In this document: piece by piece, positions 43,341-51,560 of the stretch
Layout: each line of letters opens with the position of its first letter
Numbering within the stretch: position 1 is the first letter of the stretch
Assembly (NCBI GenBank): GCA_016278725.1
Contig: JADQBG010000005.1
Coordinates: 60,781-124,780 of the forward strand
From: Actinomycetota bacterium
GTDB taxonomy: Bacteria > Actinomycetota > Thermoleophilia > RBG-16-64-13
Reading direction: 5' to 3'
DNA: 64,000 bases
The notes under the pieces: generated by a model
What the model was told of the DNA's origin: nothing
What the model saw: the letters and a program-made list of their open reading frames with translations, nothing else
Databases searched by the model: none
Translations under genes and position numbers: made by a program

Positions 43341-44107
43341 GCCGCCACCGCCACCCGCACGGCCGCGAGCAACCCGAGCAGCGCGCCGAGGAAGGCGTAG
43401 TCGGCCTTGCGGAAATCCAGCGGCACCGCGCCCGGCATGGTGCCCTCGAAACCCCGGCTGACCATGGCCACATAGACCCGTTCGGCCCGGGCGTAGCTGC
43501 GCAAGAAGAGGGAGGCGAGCAGGTGACCCATCAGGCGCGCGTCCCAGAACCAGCGGCCGCTGTAGTTACGGGAGGTCATCGCCCGCCTCATCCGTCCGGC
43601 CTCCTCCAGGAAGAGGAAGCCGTAGCGGTACATGAAACCGGCCACCAGGGTGAACACCCGCGGGACGTGCAAACCCTCGAGACCCCGGATGAGCTCCGGG
43701 AAGGAGGTGGTCGAGATGAGGATGATGGCGGCAACCACGCTGATCAGCGCCTTGACGGCCACGTTCCAGAGGATGAGCAGGCCGTAATGCGAAAGTTCCA
43801 CGCCCCCGACCTCGTAGCTGCCGGACCCGGCTCGGTCGAAGAAGGGGAGGAATACCGCCACGGCCAAGATGAAGGGCAGGATGATCAGGGCGCGTCTGAG
43901 CACGTATCCCAAAGGCAGGCGGGCCAGCCCCAGCACGAAAAAGACGGCGCCCAGGTAGACCGCAAAGGCCCAGACCGCCGTGGGCGGCGTGGAGACCGCA
44001 AAGGCCGCAAGGGCCAGCACGCTCAGCAGTTTGGTTCGGGGGTCGAGGGCGTGGATGGGGCTGGTACCGTAGCGAACGTCGGTCAGGAAGTGATGGGTGC
44101 CGGCCAT
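43337..44107 (-). CDS. cbiQ: Cobalt/nickel ECF transporter transmembrane subunit
   Basis: 256 residues with about six transmembrane helices. 'SPIHALDPRTKLLSVLALAAFAVS' at the N-terminus, and the ATPase-coupling segments 'PELIRGLEGLHVPRVF' and 'RAMTSRNYSGRWFWDARLMGHLLASLFLRSYARAERVYVAMVSRGFEG' (Ala-Arg-Gly type motifs) define CbiQ/EcfT. It links CbiM to CbiO. It lies between cbiO and cbiM in one operon. Confidence 0.94.
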   Translation of the reverse strand: MAGTHHFLTDVRYGTSPIHALDPRTKLLSVLALAAFAVSTPPTAVWAFAVYLGAVFFVLGLARLPLGYVLRRALIILPFILAVAVFLPFFDRAGSGSYEVGGVELSHYGLLILWNVAVKALISVVAAIILISTTSFPELIRGLEGLHVPRVFTLVAGFMYRYGFLFLEEAGRMRRAMTSRNYSGRWFWDARLMGHLLASLFLRSYARAERVYVAMVSRGFEGTMPGAVPLDFRKADYAFLGALLGLLAAVRVAVAA

Positions 44108-44118
44108 GTCCGGGAGCC

Positions 44119-45312
44119 CTAGCCCGCGTCTCTTTGCGCTGAGGAATGGTCATGGCCGCTATGCCGGTGGCCGAGCACGCCGTGGCCCGGTCCGTGGCCG
44201 GGAACTCGGCCGGCTGCCGGTCCCGCTCCCGCCGCTGCGCCGGGTCCTGCTCCAGGCTTTGCCCCTGGGCCCGGGGCCGCGCCTTCGTCCGTGGCGGTCT
44301 GCCCGTGACCTCGGCTGAGAAGGCGGCCCAGGCCGAGTGCCCCGGCGAAGAGAGCCAGAGTGCCGGCTACGCCCACGAGGATCAAGCCCAGGTCGCCCTC
44401 GATCCCGGGGAGTTCGTAATCGGAGAAGGGGGTGAAGTTCAGAACGGGCTCCTTTGCCGCCGAGACGAAGCCCTGGTCCTGGGCCACCCTCTCCAGCCCG
44501 TCCGGTTCCTGTGAGGCAAGCGGAGCCAAGAGAACCGCGACGGCCAGGGAAACCGCGAGCGCCGCCGCCACAAAGCCGCCCAGGCGGGCCCGCCCGCGCC
44601 TACTGGCGCGAGGCCCGTCCGCCGGCCCTTGCGGGGGCGCTTGCGACGCGCCCGCGTCGCCAGCAGCGGCCAAGCCGGGGGGAATGCTCGCGATCAGATC
44701 CGGTCTGGTGGCGAGAACCGCTCCGACCACGGTGGTGGTGATCAGCGCCTCACCGATGCCGATGATCATGTGCACCGAAGTCATGGCGCGCAGTCCGATC
44801 CCCAAGGGCACCGTCCCCGACCAGGCGAGCTCGAGGGCCGCGGCGCCCGCGGAGAGCACGACCGACAGCCAGGCGGCAAAGGCCACTGCGGAGAGGAACC
44901 CGCTGCGCGAATCCGGCAGAAGCCGGCGGGCCCCTGCGAACACGGCATAAGCGAGCACGCCCCCGACCACTCCCATGTTGAGCACGTTGGCGCCGAAGGC
45001 CGTGATCCCGCCGTCGGCCATGGCAATTGCCTGCAGGCCCAGCACCGCCGTCATCACCACCACCGCGGCCCAGGGTCCCATCAGCACCGCGGCCAGCAGA
45101 GCGCCGAGGAGGTGGCCGCTGGTACCCCCGGCCACGGGGAAGTTGACCATTTGGGCGGCAAAGACGAAGGCGGCAGTCACCCCGAGCAGGGGAACCAGAC
45201 GGTCGCCCAATTCCCGGTTCGCCCGGTGAACGGCGTAGGTGAGCACCGCGGCGGACCCTCCGGCGGTGGCCAGAGCCGTCGTTCCGTCGAGGAAACCGTC
45301 AGGGAGATGCAT
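44119..45312 (-). CDS. cbiM: CbiM-CbiN fusion with His-rich tail (Co/Ni uptake)
   Basis: 397 residues. The N-terminus 'MHLPDGFLD' supplies the metal-binding Met-His of CbiM/NikM, followed by about seven helices. Residues about 245-325 are a CbiN/PDGLE-type module ('SQEPDGLERVAQDQGF' between two helices). The last 60 residues are Ala/Gly/Pro-rich and end in a His-rich stretch (GHGPGHGVLGHRHSGHDH), which probably binds the metal in the cytoplasm or at the membrane face. His-rich tails point to nickel or cobalt; which of the two is undecided. Confidence 0.93.
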   Translation of the reverse strand: MHLPDGFLDGTTALATAGGSAAVLTYAVHRANRELGDRLVPLLGVTAAFVFAAQMVNFPVAGGTSGHLLGALLAAVLMGPWAAVVVMTAVLGLQAIAMADGGITAFGANVLNMGVVGGVLAYAVFAGARRLLPDSRSGFLSAVAFAAWLSVVLSAGAAALELAWSGTVPLGIGLRAMTSVHMIIGIGEALITTTVVGAVLATRPDLIASIPPGLAAAGDAGASQAPPQGPADGPRASRRGRARLGGFVAAALAVSLAVAVLLAPLASQEPDGLERVAQDQGFVSAAKEPVLNFTPFSDYELPGIEGDLGLILVGVAGTLALFAGALGLGRLLSRGHGQTATDEGAAPGPGAKPGAGPGAAAGAGPAAGRVPGHGPGHGVLGHRHSGHDHSSAQRDAG

Positions 45313-45326
45313 GGGCCTTCTCTAGT

Positions 45327-45743
45327 TCAGGCCGTGGTGGCGCAGGCCGAGCAGCTTCCGAAGAGCAGGGCGTCGTGCAGCTCAAAACCTCGGGTCTTCA
45401 GGAGGGCCGTGTCGGCGCCGTTCAGGTCTTCGCCGTGCACGTGTTCCACCCGCCCGCATTTCTCGCAGACCAGGTGATGATGGGGCACTTCTTCCTCGAC
45501 CTCGAAGTGCCTGCCCCCGCTGCCCAGATGGGTCTCCTTGACCAAGCCCAGGTTCACCAGGAGTTCCAGCGTGCGGTAGATCGTGGAGATGTTGATGTGG
45601 GGAAACTGGCTCTGGACGCGCCGGCAAAGCTCCTCCGCCGTCAGATGACCGCCGTCCTCGCGCAGCTGATCCCAAACCAGGGTGCGCTGAGGAGTCAGCC
45701 GGTAACCCAACTCCTGCAGGGTCCTGGTTGCGTGATGCGTCAT
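45327..45743 (-). CDS. Fur-family metalloregulator (Nur/Zur/Fur)
   Basis: 138 residues from ATG at 45743; an upstream frame extension is not conserved. Winged helix 'LQELGYRLTPQRTLVWDQLREDGGHLTAEELCRRVQ', 'ISTIYRTLELLVNLGLV', the metal segment 'EEEVPHHHLVCEKCGRVEHV', and the structural zinc pair CEKC with CSAC near the end. As first gene of the cbiMN-Q-O operon (14 bases before cbiM) it most likely senses nickel or cobalt (Nur type) and represses its own operon. A palindromic site lies just upstream. Confidence 0.9.
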   Translation of the reverse strand: MTHHATRTLQELGYRLTPQRTLVWDQLREDGGHLTAEELCRRVQSQFPHINISTIYRTLELLVNLGLVKETHLGSGGRHFEVEEEVPHHHLVCEKCGRVEHVHGEDLNGADTALLKTRGFELHDALLFGSCSACATTA

Positions 45744-45781
45744 GCGGCTCCCCCGACAATCATCGTATGAATATGAAGGCG

Positions 45782-45806
45782 ATTGCACCTGCAAGGCTAT
45801 TGCAAT
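45782..45806 (-). promoter_or_regulatory. Fur/Nur-like operator upstream of the fur-cbi operon
   Basis: Contains TTGCA-CC-TGCAA (45783-45794), a perfect inverted repeat, then the self-complementary ATTGCAAT (45799-45806). TTGCAA-type half sites resemble the Nur box of Streptomyces. The site is 39-63 bases before the fur start codon and overlaps the likely promoter. A regulator bound here could also affect divergent selD. Confidence 0.5.
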
Positions 45807-45870
45807 TGGCCGGAAGCGTCAACACGGGAGGCCGCCTTTCGCGATGGTCCAGGTCCTGCCTCCCAAGCAC

Positions 45871-45892
45871 GAGGCTCGGCGCGCCGAGCCTC
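45871..45892 (+). promoter_or_regulatory. 22-bp perfect palindrome in the selD leader
   Basis: Arms GAGGCTCGGCG (45871-45881) and CGCCGAGCCTC (45882-45892) meet without a gap, giving a very stable RNA hairpin (9 pairs, loop CGCG) 66 bases before the selD start. It could be a terminator-like regulator, an RNA stabiliser or a DNA operator; there is no U-tract. Confidence 0.5.
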
Positions 45893-45958
45893 TCCCGGAG
45901 GGAACAGGTTTCCTGGTAATCTGTCCTGCGGCACGGTCCAGGAAAGGAGGGAGATACA

Positions 45959-47020
45959 GTGGGCGAAGTTCCCCGGCTGACCACGCTTTCTCACGGCTCC
46001 GGCTGAGCGTGCAAGCTCGGCCCCAAGGACTTGGGGTACGTCATGGGTCTCCTGCCTCCCGTGGTCGATCCGGACCTCCTGGTGGGAACGGACACGGTCG
46101 ACGACGCCGCCATCTACCGGCTGAGTGACGACGTGGTTCTGGTGCAAACCGTCGATTTCTTCACTCCGGTGGTCGACGACCCCTATGATTTTGGCCGGAT
46201 CGCGGCGGTCAACGCGCTCTCCGATATCTATGCCATGGGCGCAGTTCCCCGATTGGCGCTCAACATCGTGGGCTTTCCCGTGAACGTGCTGCCTCTGGAC
46301 TACCTGGGAGAGATCCTCAAAGGCGGAGCGGACGTGGCCCGGGAGGCCGGAGTGACCGTGGGCGGGGGCCACACCATCGACGACCCCGAGCCCAAGTACG
46401 GGATGGCCGTGACCGGCCTGGTCAGGCCTGGCGGCTTCGTGACGAATTCGAGCGCCCGCGAGGGCGACGCGGTGGTCCTGACCAAGCCGCTCGGCACCGG
46501 CATCATCGCCACGGCGATCAAACGGGGTGTGGCGCCGGAAGAGGCGGTTGCGCAGGCGGTGGCCTCCATGACGCTGCTCAATCGAGATGCCGCCGAGGCG
46601 GCGTTGGCTCATGGGGTCAACGCCATGACCGACGTCACCGGCTTCGGGCTCCTGGGGCACCTCTCGGAGATCTGCCGGGGGAGCGGTCTAAGTGCCGAGG
46701 TCTGGGCCGAGCAGGTGCCTCTGATCGACGGCGCGGCCCAACTGGCCCGGGAGGGCATCGTGCCCGGCGGGACCAAGCGTAATCTGGACTACCTGTCGGG
46801 CGAGGTCGAGTGGGCCGAGCGGCTGGAGCCTTGGCAGCGCTGGCTGCTGGCGGACGCTCAGACTTCGGGAGGGCTGTTGATCTCCTTACCTGAGGATCGG
46901 GTGGACGGGCTGAGAAAGGCACTGGAAAGCCGGGCATCGCTGGCCTCGGCCGTCATCGCCCGGATGACCGCCCGTCAAGGCCGCCTGCTCAAGGTTCTGG
47001 CCAGAGCGCAATCTGCATGA
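45959..47020 (+). CDS. selD: Selenide, water dikinase, itself a selenoprotein (Sec16)
   Basis: 353 residues from GTG at 45959 with AGGAAAGGAGGG upstream. The frame has TGA at 46004-46006, exactly at the catalytic position: 'SHGSGUACK', where most SelD have Cys and some have Sec, with the essential Lys at 19. After the UGA the complete AIR-synthase-like fold follows ('DTVDDAAIYRLSDD', 'GRIAAVNALSDIYAMGA', 'VGGGHTIDDPEPKYG', 'MTDVTGFGLLGHL'). It makes selenophosphate from selenide and ATP, required for Sec-tRNA. A start after the UGA would lose the catalytic residue. Overlaps the next gene by 4 bases. Confidence 0.95.
46007..46036 (+). promoter_or_regulatory. SECIS element of selD
   Basis: CCCCAA (46021-46026), loop GGAC, TTGGGG (46031-46036), with the loop starting 20 bases after the UGA and two G residues at its start. 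It fits the SelB-recognised bacterial SECIS. The spacing equals that of the rhodanese element. Confidence 0.8.
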
Positions 47021-48507
47021 GCCGCGGCCCGATGCCCGAGGCGCAGGCGCCGGTTCCGCCTCCGGGGGCCCCGGGAGAGGCCGAGGCGCCTCCGGCATTC
47101 TCCCGCAAATGGTGGGTGCTCGTGACGGTCATGGTCGGGACCTTCATGGGCCCCTTCGACGGCAGCGTGGTCAACATCGCTCTTCCGCGCCTCACCGAGT
47201 ACTTTGGGGTGGGGGTGACCACCGTCGAGTGGGTGGTGGTGGCCTACCTTTTGACGGTCAGCACCTTCCTGCTCACCTTTGGCCGCCTGGGCGACATGAT
47301 CGGCCTGAAGAAGATCTACCTCGCCGGCTTTGCCATCTTCGTCTTGGGCTCGGGCGCCTGCGCTCTTGCCTGGAACATCTGGGCGCTGGTGGGTTTCCGC
47401 GTGCTGCAGGCACTGGGGGCGGGCATGCTCTTCGCCGTCGGCCCGGCCATCGTCACCCACGCCTTTCCCCCGACCGAGCGCGGTAAGGCCCTGGGTTTCG
47501 TGGGGGTGTCGGTGGCGGTCGGCCTGGCTCTGGGACCCACATTGGGCGGCTTTCTCATCGGCATCTACGACTGGCATCTGATCTTCCTGGTCAACTTGCC
47601 CGTCGGCCTGTTCGCCCTGGTGCTTGCCTGGCGCGTGCTCTCCTACGACGAACCGCACGATCAGCGCTTCGATCCGCTGGGCTCGGTCACCTCCTTTGTC
47701 GCCCTCTTTCCTCTGCTGCTCGCGCTTTCTCGGGGTGAAGCCTGGGGTTGGGACTCGCCGCTGGTGCTCGGCCTGTTCGCCCTGTCGGCGGCCGGAGCGG
47801 TCAGCTTCGTCGTGACCGAGTTGCGCGTCGAGCAGCCGGTTCTGGACCTGGGGCTCTTCCGCATCCGCCTGTTTTCGGCGGCCACCCTCAGTGCCATGGC
47901 CAGCTACGTGGTCACCTCGACGGTGATCTTCACCATACCTTTCTACCTGATCAACATCCGCGGCTTCCCCGTACAGGTGGCGGGACTGCTGCTCACACCG
48001 GTGCCGCTCATGACCGCCATCTTCGGACCGCTTTCGGGGAGTTGGTCCGACCGCATCGGTTCTCGCTTCCTGAGCACCACCGGCCTGCTCATCAGCGCGG
48101 TGGGAGTGGCGTCGCTGGCGGGACTCGAGCGGGACACGGGTACGGTGGGGATTGTCGGCCGGCTACTCTTGATCGGAGTGGGCATGGGCCTCTTTCAGTC
48201 GCCGAACACCAGCGCGATCATGGGCTCGGTGCCGCGCCACCGCCTGGGCATAGCCTCCGGCATGGTGGCGACTGCGCGCAACGTGGGCATGGTGCTGGGT
48301 GTGTCCCTTGCCGCCATGGTGATCGCGGTGCGGGAGCCCGTCTATCTGGGGCGGCTGCTGGCTGAGTTGGGCCGCGAGACCGCCGAGAAGGAGGCCTTTC
48401 TCCGGGCCGAGCACGACGCGGCCTGGCTGGCGGCGGGGATCTGCCTCCTGGGCGCTCTGGTCAGTCTGGTGAGGGGGCAACCCGGGACCGGGCAGGTGCG
48501 CGGATGA
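47017..48507 (+). CDS. DHA2-family (EmrB/QacA) MFS exporter
   Basis: 496 residues, ATG overlapping the selD stop. About fourteen transmembrane helices; motif A-like 'GRLGDMIGLKKIYLAGFAIF' and motif C-like 'GPTLGGFLIG' of the 14-helix drug:proton antiporters, plus 'FDGSVVNIALPRL' near the start. Probably exports a hydrophobic compound. Followed, with 4-base overlap, by ABC exporter genes; the whole set may be a defence or secretion unit. Linkage to selD is probably operon packing. Confidence 0.9.
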   Translation: MSRGPMPEAQAPVPPPGAPGEAEAPPAFSRKWWVLVTVMVGTFMGPFDGSVVNIALPRLTEYFGVGVTTVEWVVVAYLLTVSTFLLTFGRLGDMIGLKKIYLAGFAIFVLGSGACALAWNIWALVGFRVLQALGAGMLFAVGPAIVTHAFPPTERGKALGFVGVSVAVGLALGPTLGGFLIGIYDWHLIFLVNLPVGLFALVLAWRVLSYDEPHDQRFDPLGSVTSFVALFPLLLALSRGEAWGWDSPLVLGLFALSAAGAVSFVVTELRVEQPVLDLGLFRIRLFSAATLSAMASYVVTSTVIFTIPFYLINIRGFPVQVAGLLLTPVPLMTAIFGPLSGSWSDRIGSRFLSTTGLLISAVGVASLAGLERDTGTVGIVGRLLLIGVGMGLFQSPNTSAIMGSVPRHRLGIASGMVATARNVGMVLGVSLAAMVIAVREPVYLGRLLAELGRETAEKEAFLRAEHDAAWLAAGICLLGALVSLVRGQPGTGQVRG

Positions 48508-49589
48508 GGCGCAGGTTGGCCGCACTGATACGCAAGGAGTTCGTGCAGATCCGCAGGGATCGGCGGACCTTGGCCATGATGATCATGATCCCGGTTCTCT
48601 GGCTGATCGTCTTCGGCTACGCGGCCACCTTCGACGTGAGAGAAATCCCCACGGGCATCGCCACGGCGGCGGAGGGCTCATCCGCCCCGCCTGAGATGCA
48701 GGGCCGGCTGGAGAGTCTTCTGGCTGCATCTGAGTATTTCGCGCCGGTGGACGGTGAGTTCACCGGCCGGGAAGACCTGGTGGAAGCGCTGCGGGACGGC
48801 CGTATCGCGGTGGGCATCGTTCCTCCGGGAGAGCAGGCGAAAGGGGAGGTGCTGGCCGACGGCAGCGACCTCTTCACGGCCCAGACCGCCATGCGTCGTT
48901 TGCAGGAGCTAAGCCGGGCCCTGGGCGGCGCCGCCCAGGCGCCCGCCGAGTTGCCGTTCGAGACCACCATTCTCTTCAATCCCGAACTGCGCTCCGCGAA
49001 TTTTATGATCCCCGGGTTGGTGGGCGCGGTGATGGTATTCATCGCGACCATGATGACCGCCGTGGGGGTGGTGCGCGAACGCGAACGGGGCACCATGGAG
49101 CAACTATTGGTCACGCCTTTGCGGCCGGTCGAGCTGATGCTCGGAAAGATCATCCCCTACATGCTGATCGCCTTCGTCGACCTGGTGATCGTGGTGGTGC
49201 TCGGGGTGTACATCTTCGACGTTCCCTTCGCCGGGAATCCGGCGTTGCTCCTGTTGCTCTCCGTGGTCTTCCTGTTCACCAGCCTGGGCATTGGCCTGCT
49301 CGTGTCCACGGTCTCGCAGACGCAGCAGCAGGCCATGCAGCTGGCGGTGTTCACCCTGTTGCCCCAGATTCTCCTGTCCGGGTTCATCTTTCCGCTGGAC
49401 GCGATTCCCTGGGCCGTGCGCTGGGTCTCCTACCTGGCCCCGTTGACCTACTTCCTGCCCATCGCGCGGGGAATCTTCCTCAAGGACCAGGGCCTCAACG
49501 AACTCTGGGTGTACGTGGCGGTGCTCAGTTTCTACGCGGTGGTGGTCGTGTCCATCGCCGCGCTGCGCTTCCGGCGCCGCTTGGTGTGA
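48504..49589 (+). CDS. ABC-2-type exporter permease (YhhJ/DrrB-like)
   Basis: 361 residues. N-terminal 'LIRKEFVQIRRDRRTLAMMIMIPVLWLIVFGYAATFDVREIPTGI' then a long external domain (about 45-175), and five more helices with 'GVVRERERGTMEQLLVTPLRPVELMLGKIIPY', the ABC-2 coupling helix. This matches the YhhJ/YbhR permease group that works with the RbbA/YhiH tandem ATPase. It overlaps the ATPase gene by 4 bases (GTGA). Only one permease gene is visible; it may act as a homodimer. Confidence 0.92.
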   Translation: MRRRLAALIRKEFVQIRRDRRTLAMMIMIPVLWLIVFGYAATFDVREIPTGIATAAEGSSAPPEMQGRLESLLAASEYFAPVDGEFTGREDLVEALRDGRIAVGIVPPGEQAKGEVLADGSDLFTAQTAMRRLQELSRALGGAAQAPAELPFETTILFNPELRSANFMIPGLVGAVMVFIATMMTAVGVVRERERGTMEQLLVTPLRPVELMLGKIIPYMLIAFVDLVIVVVLGVYIFDVPFAGNPALLLLLSVVFLFTSLGIGLLVSTVSQTQQQAMQLAVFTLLPQILLSGFIFPLDAIPWAVRWVSYLAPLTYFLPIARGIFLKDQGLNELWVYVAVLSFYAVVVVSIAALRFRRRLV

Positions 49590-51526
49590 GCCGGCGGCTG
49601 CTCAGCCTTGCCGGGGTCGGGCAGAGTTTCGGTTCCCGGGCTGCGCTTCACGAGGTGGACCTCGAGGTTCGCGAAGGCGATTTGCTCGTTCTGATCGGTC
49701 CCGACGGAGCCGGGAAGTCCACGCTGCTCAGGTTGGCCGTCGGGCTGCTGCGGCCGTCCGTGGGAAAGATCGAGCGCCGTCTGGGACTGAACGACGTGGG
49801 TTATGCCGGCGCCGATTTCGATCTGTATCCGGATCTGACGGTAGACGAGAACCTTTCCTTCTTTGCCCGCCTGCGGGGCCTGACCGAAGTGGAGACCCAG
49901 GCGGGGGTAGAGCGGATGCTCGAATTGACCGGGCTCGCCGAGGCCCGCGGGCGCCTGGCCGAGCGGTTGTCCGGGGGGATGAAGAAGAAGCTCGCGCTGG
50001 GGGCCGCCTTGATTCACGATCCCCGGTTATTGCTTCTGGACGAGCCCACCACCGGTGTCGACCCCGTCTCCCGGAGAGAACTTTGGGACGTGCTCGCCGA
50101 GGCCAACGCCCGGGGCAGCGCGGTGGTGTACACGAGTCCCTTCCTGGACGAGGCCACCCGTGCTCGGCGCGTGGCCATCCTGCGCGACGGCAGGCTGTGG
50201 GAGGTTCCGGGAGGCGACGTCCGCCAATTGCTGGAGGGGGTGCGTGCCTGGGTCCTCCCTCTGGGCGAAGGCCGCGCGCGCGCCGCCCTTGCTCGAGTTT
50301 CGTCGGATCCCCGGCTCTACCTGCGGCGCGAGGGACTGACCGTGGTGGGCCGCGATCGGGAAGAGGCCTGGTCTCGGATCGGTCCGCTTCTGCGCGGACT
50401 CCCCGAAGCGGCAGGGGGCCCGAGCGCTCTGCGCGAGGTCGAGCCGAACCTGGACGACGCCTTCGTGCTCCTGCAGGAGAAGCAGGCCTTGGGAGAGTTC
50501 AACCGGGGCGGCGCGATGAGCGGCCCGGCTCAGGGGACAGATGAGCAGCCCTCGGCCGCCACGGCCGACGCGGCCGCGGGTCCAGACGCGATCGCCGGCC
50601 CAGCCGCCACCGCCGCCGGCCCGGCCGCCGCCCTCGAGGCGCGCGGTCTCTCTCGCAGGTTCGGGCGAAAGGTCGCGGTCGACGACGTCAGCTTCTCCAT
50701 CGAGGAAGGCACCATCTTCGGCTTCCTGGGCCCGAACGGCGCCGGCAAGACCACCACCTTGCGCATTCTCCTGGGGTTGCTCGAGCCCGACTCGGGAGAG
50801 GCGGGCGTGCTGGGCCTCGATCCTCGTCGAGAGGGTTCCGCCCTGCGGGCGCGGGTGGGCTACGTCTCCCAACTTCACTCGCTCTACGCGGATCTGAGTG
50901 TCAGGGAGAACCTGGAGTTCTACGCCCGCATCTACGGGCTGGACTCGGCGCAGGCCGCGCGCCGGGTGGACGAGGAACTCGATTGGTTCGGCCTGCTCGA
51001 GGCCGCCCCCCGACTGGTAGGGAGCCAGCCCACCGGGGTGCGGCGGCGCGCCGCCCTGGCCGCCGCTCTGCTTCACCGGCCGAAGGTGCTCATTCTGGAC
51101 GAGCCCACCAGCGGCATGGACCCGGCGGGCCGCCGCACCTTCTGGAACTTCCTGGGGGGTCTGGCCGCCGAGGGCAGAACGGTGGTGATCACCACTCATC
51201 ACCTGGAAGAAGCGGAGTCGTGCGACCGCATAGGCGTCATGCTTCAGGGCGGACTTCGGTTTCTGGGGACACCCGCCGAGTTGCGCGCCCGCTATGGCGC
51301 CCGGGTGTTCGAGGTCCACGCCGATCCCTGGGAACCCGCGTTTCTCGCGCTCAAGGGGGCCTTGGGGGCTTCGCTATCCGGTACCGCCATCCGCGTGGAT
51401 CCCGGCCGGGGCGATGAGGCGGCGATAAGAAAGACGCTGTCGGAAGCGGGCTTACGGGAATTCCGGGTCACGGAGCATCCGCCGGATCTCGAGGATGCCT
51501 TTCTGAAGTTGGCCGAAGAGGCTTAA
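49586..51526 (+). CDS. Tandem ABC ATPase (RbbA/YhiH-like) of the exporter
   Basis: 646 residues from GTG. ATPase 1: Walker A GPDGAGKST (38-46), LSGGM signature, 'LLLLDEPTTGVD', and an H-loop with Ser-Pro ('YTSPFLDEA') in place of His. After an Ala/Gly/Pro linker (about 305-355), ATPase 2: GPNGAGKTT (about 382-390), 'LILDEPTSGMD' and 'TTHHLEEA', but its signature is PTGVR instead of LSGGQ. So each composite ATP site would have one degenerate half, as in some tandem exporters. The pair powers the ABC-2 permease. Close to YhiH, which lies next to YhhJ in enterobacteria. Confidence 0.9.
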   Translation: MSRRLLSLAGVGQSFGSRAALHEVDLEVREGDLLVLIGPDGAGKSTLLRLAVGLLRPSVGKIERRLGLNDVGYAGADFDLYPDLTVDENLSFFARLRGLTEVETQAGVERMLELTGLAEARGRLAERLSGGMKKKLALGAALIHDPRLLLLDEPTTGVDPVSRRELWDVLAEANARGSAVVYTSPFLDEATRARRVAILRDGRLWEVPGGDVRQLLEGVRAWVLPLGEGRARAALARVSSDPRLYLRREGLTVVGRDREEAWSRIGPLLRGLPEAAGGPSALREVEPNLDDAFVLLQEKQALGEFNRGGAMSGPAQGTDEQPSAATADAAAGPDAIAGPAATAAGPAAALEARGLSRRFGRKVAVDDVSFSIEEGTIFGFLGPNGAGKTTTLRILLGLLEPDSGEAGVLGLDPRREGSALRARVGYVSQLHSLYADLSVRENLEFYARIYGLDSAQAARRVDEELDWFGLLEAAPRLVGSQPTGVRRRAALAAALLHRPKVLILDEPTSGMDPAGRRTFWNFLGGLAAEGRTVVITTHHLEEAESCDRIGVMLQGGLRFLGTPAELRARYGARVFEVHADPWEPAFLALKGALGASLSGTAIRVDPGRGDEAAIRKTLSEAGLREFRVTEHPPDLEDAFLKLAEEA

Positions 51527-51560
51527 ACCCAAGACCTGGAGCCGGCTTGGCCGGCCTGGG

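Noticed and set aside
45836..45945. Possible tRNA-Sec (selC) upstream of selD because of strong hairpins
   Set aside because: No UCA anticodon loop, no acceptor stem pairing and no GTTCGA-type T-arm are found.
46031..47020. selD starting at TTG 46031, after the UGA
   Set aside because: This would remove the catalytic Sec/Cys and Lys; the ribosome site and GTG at 45959 give a complete protein.
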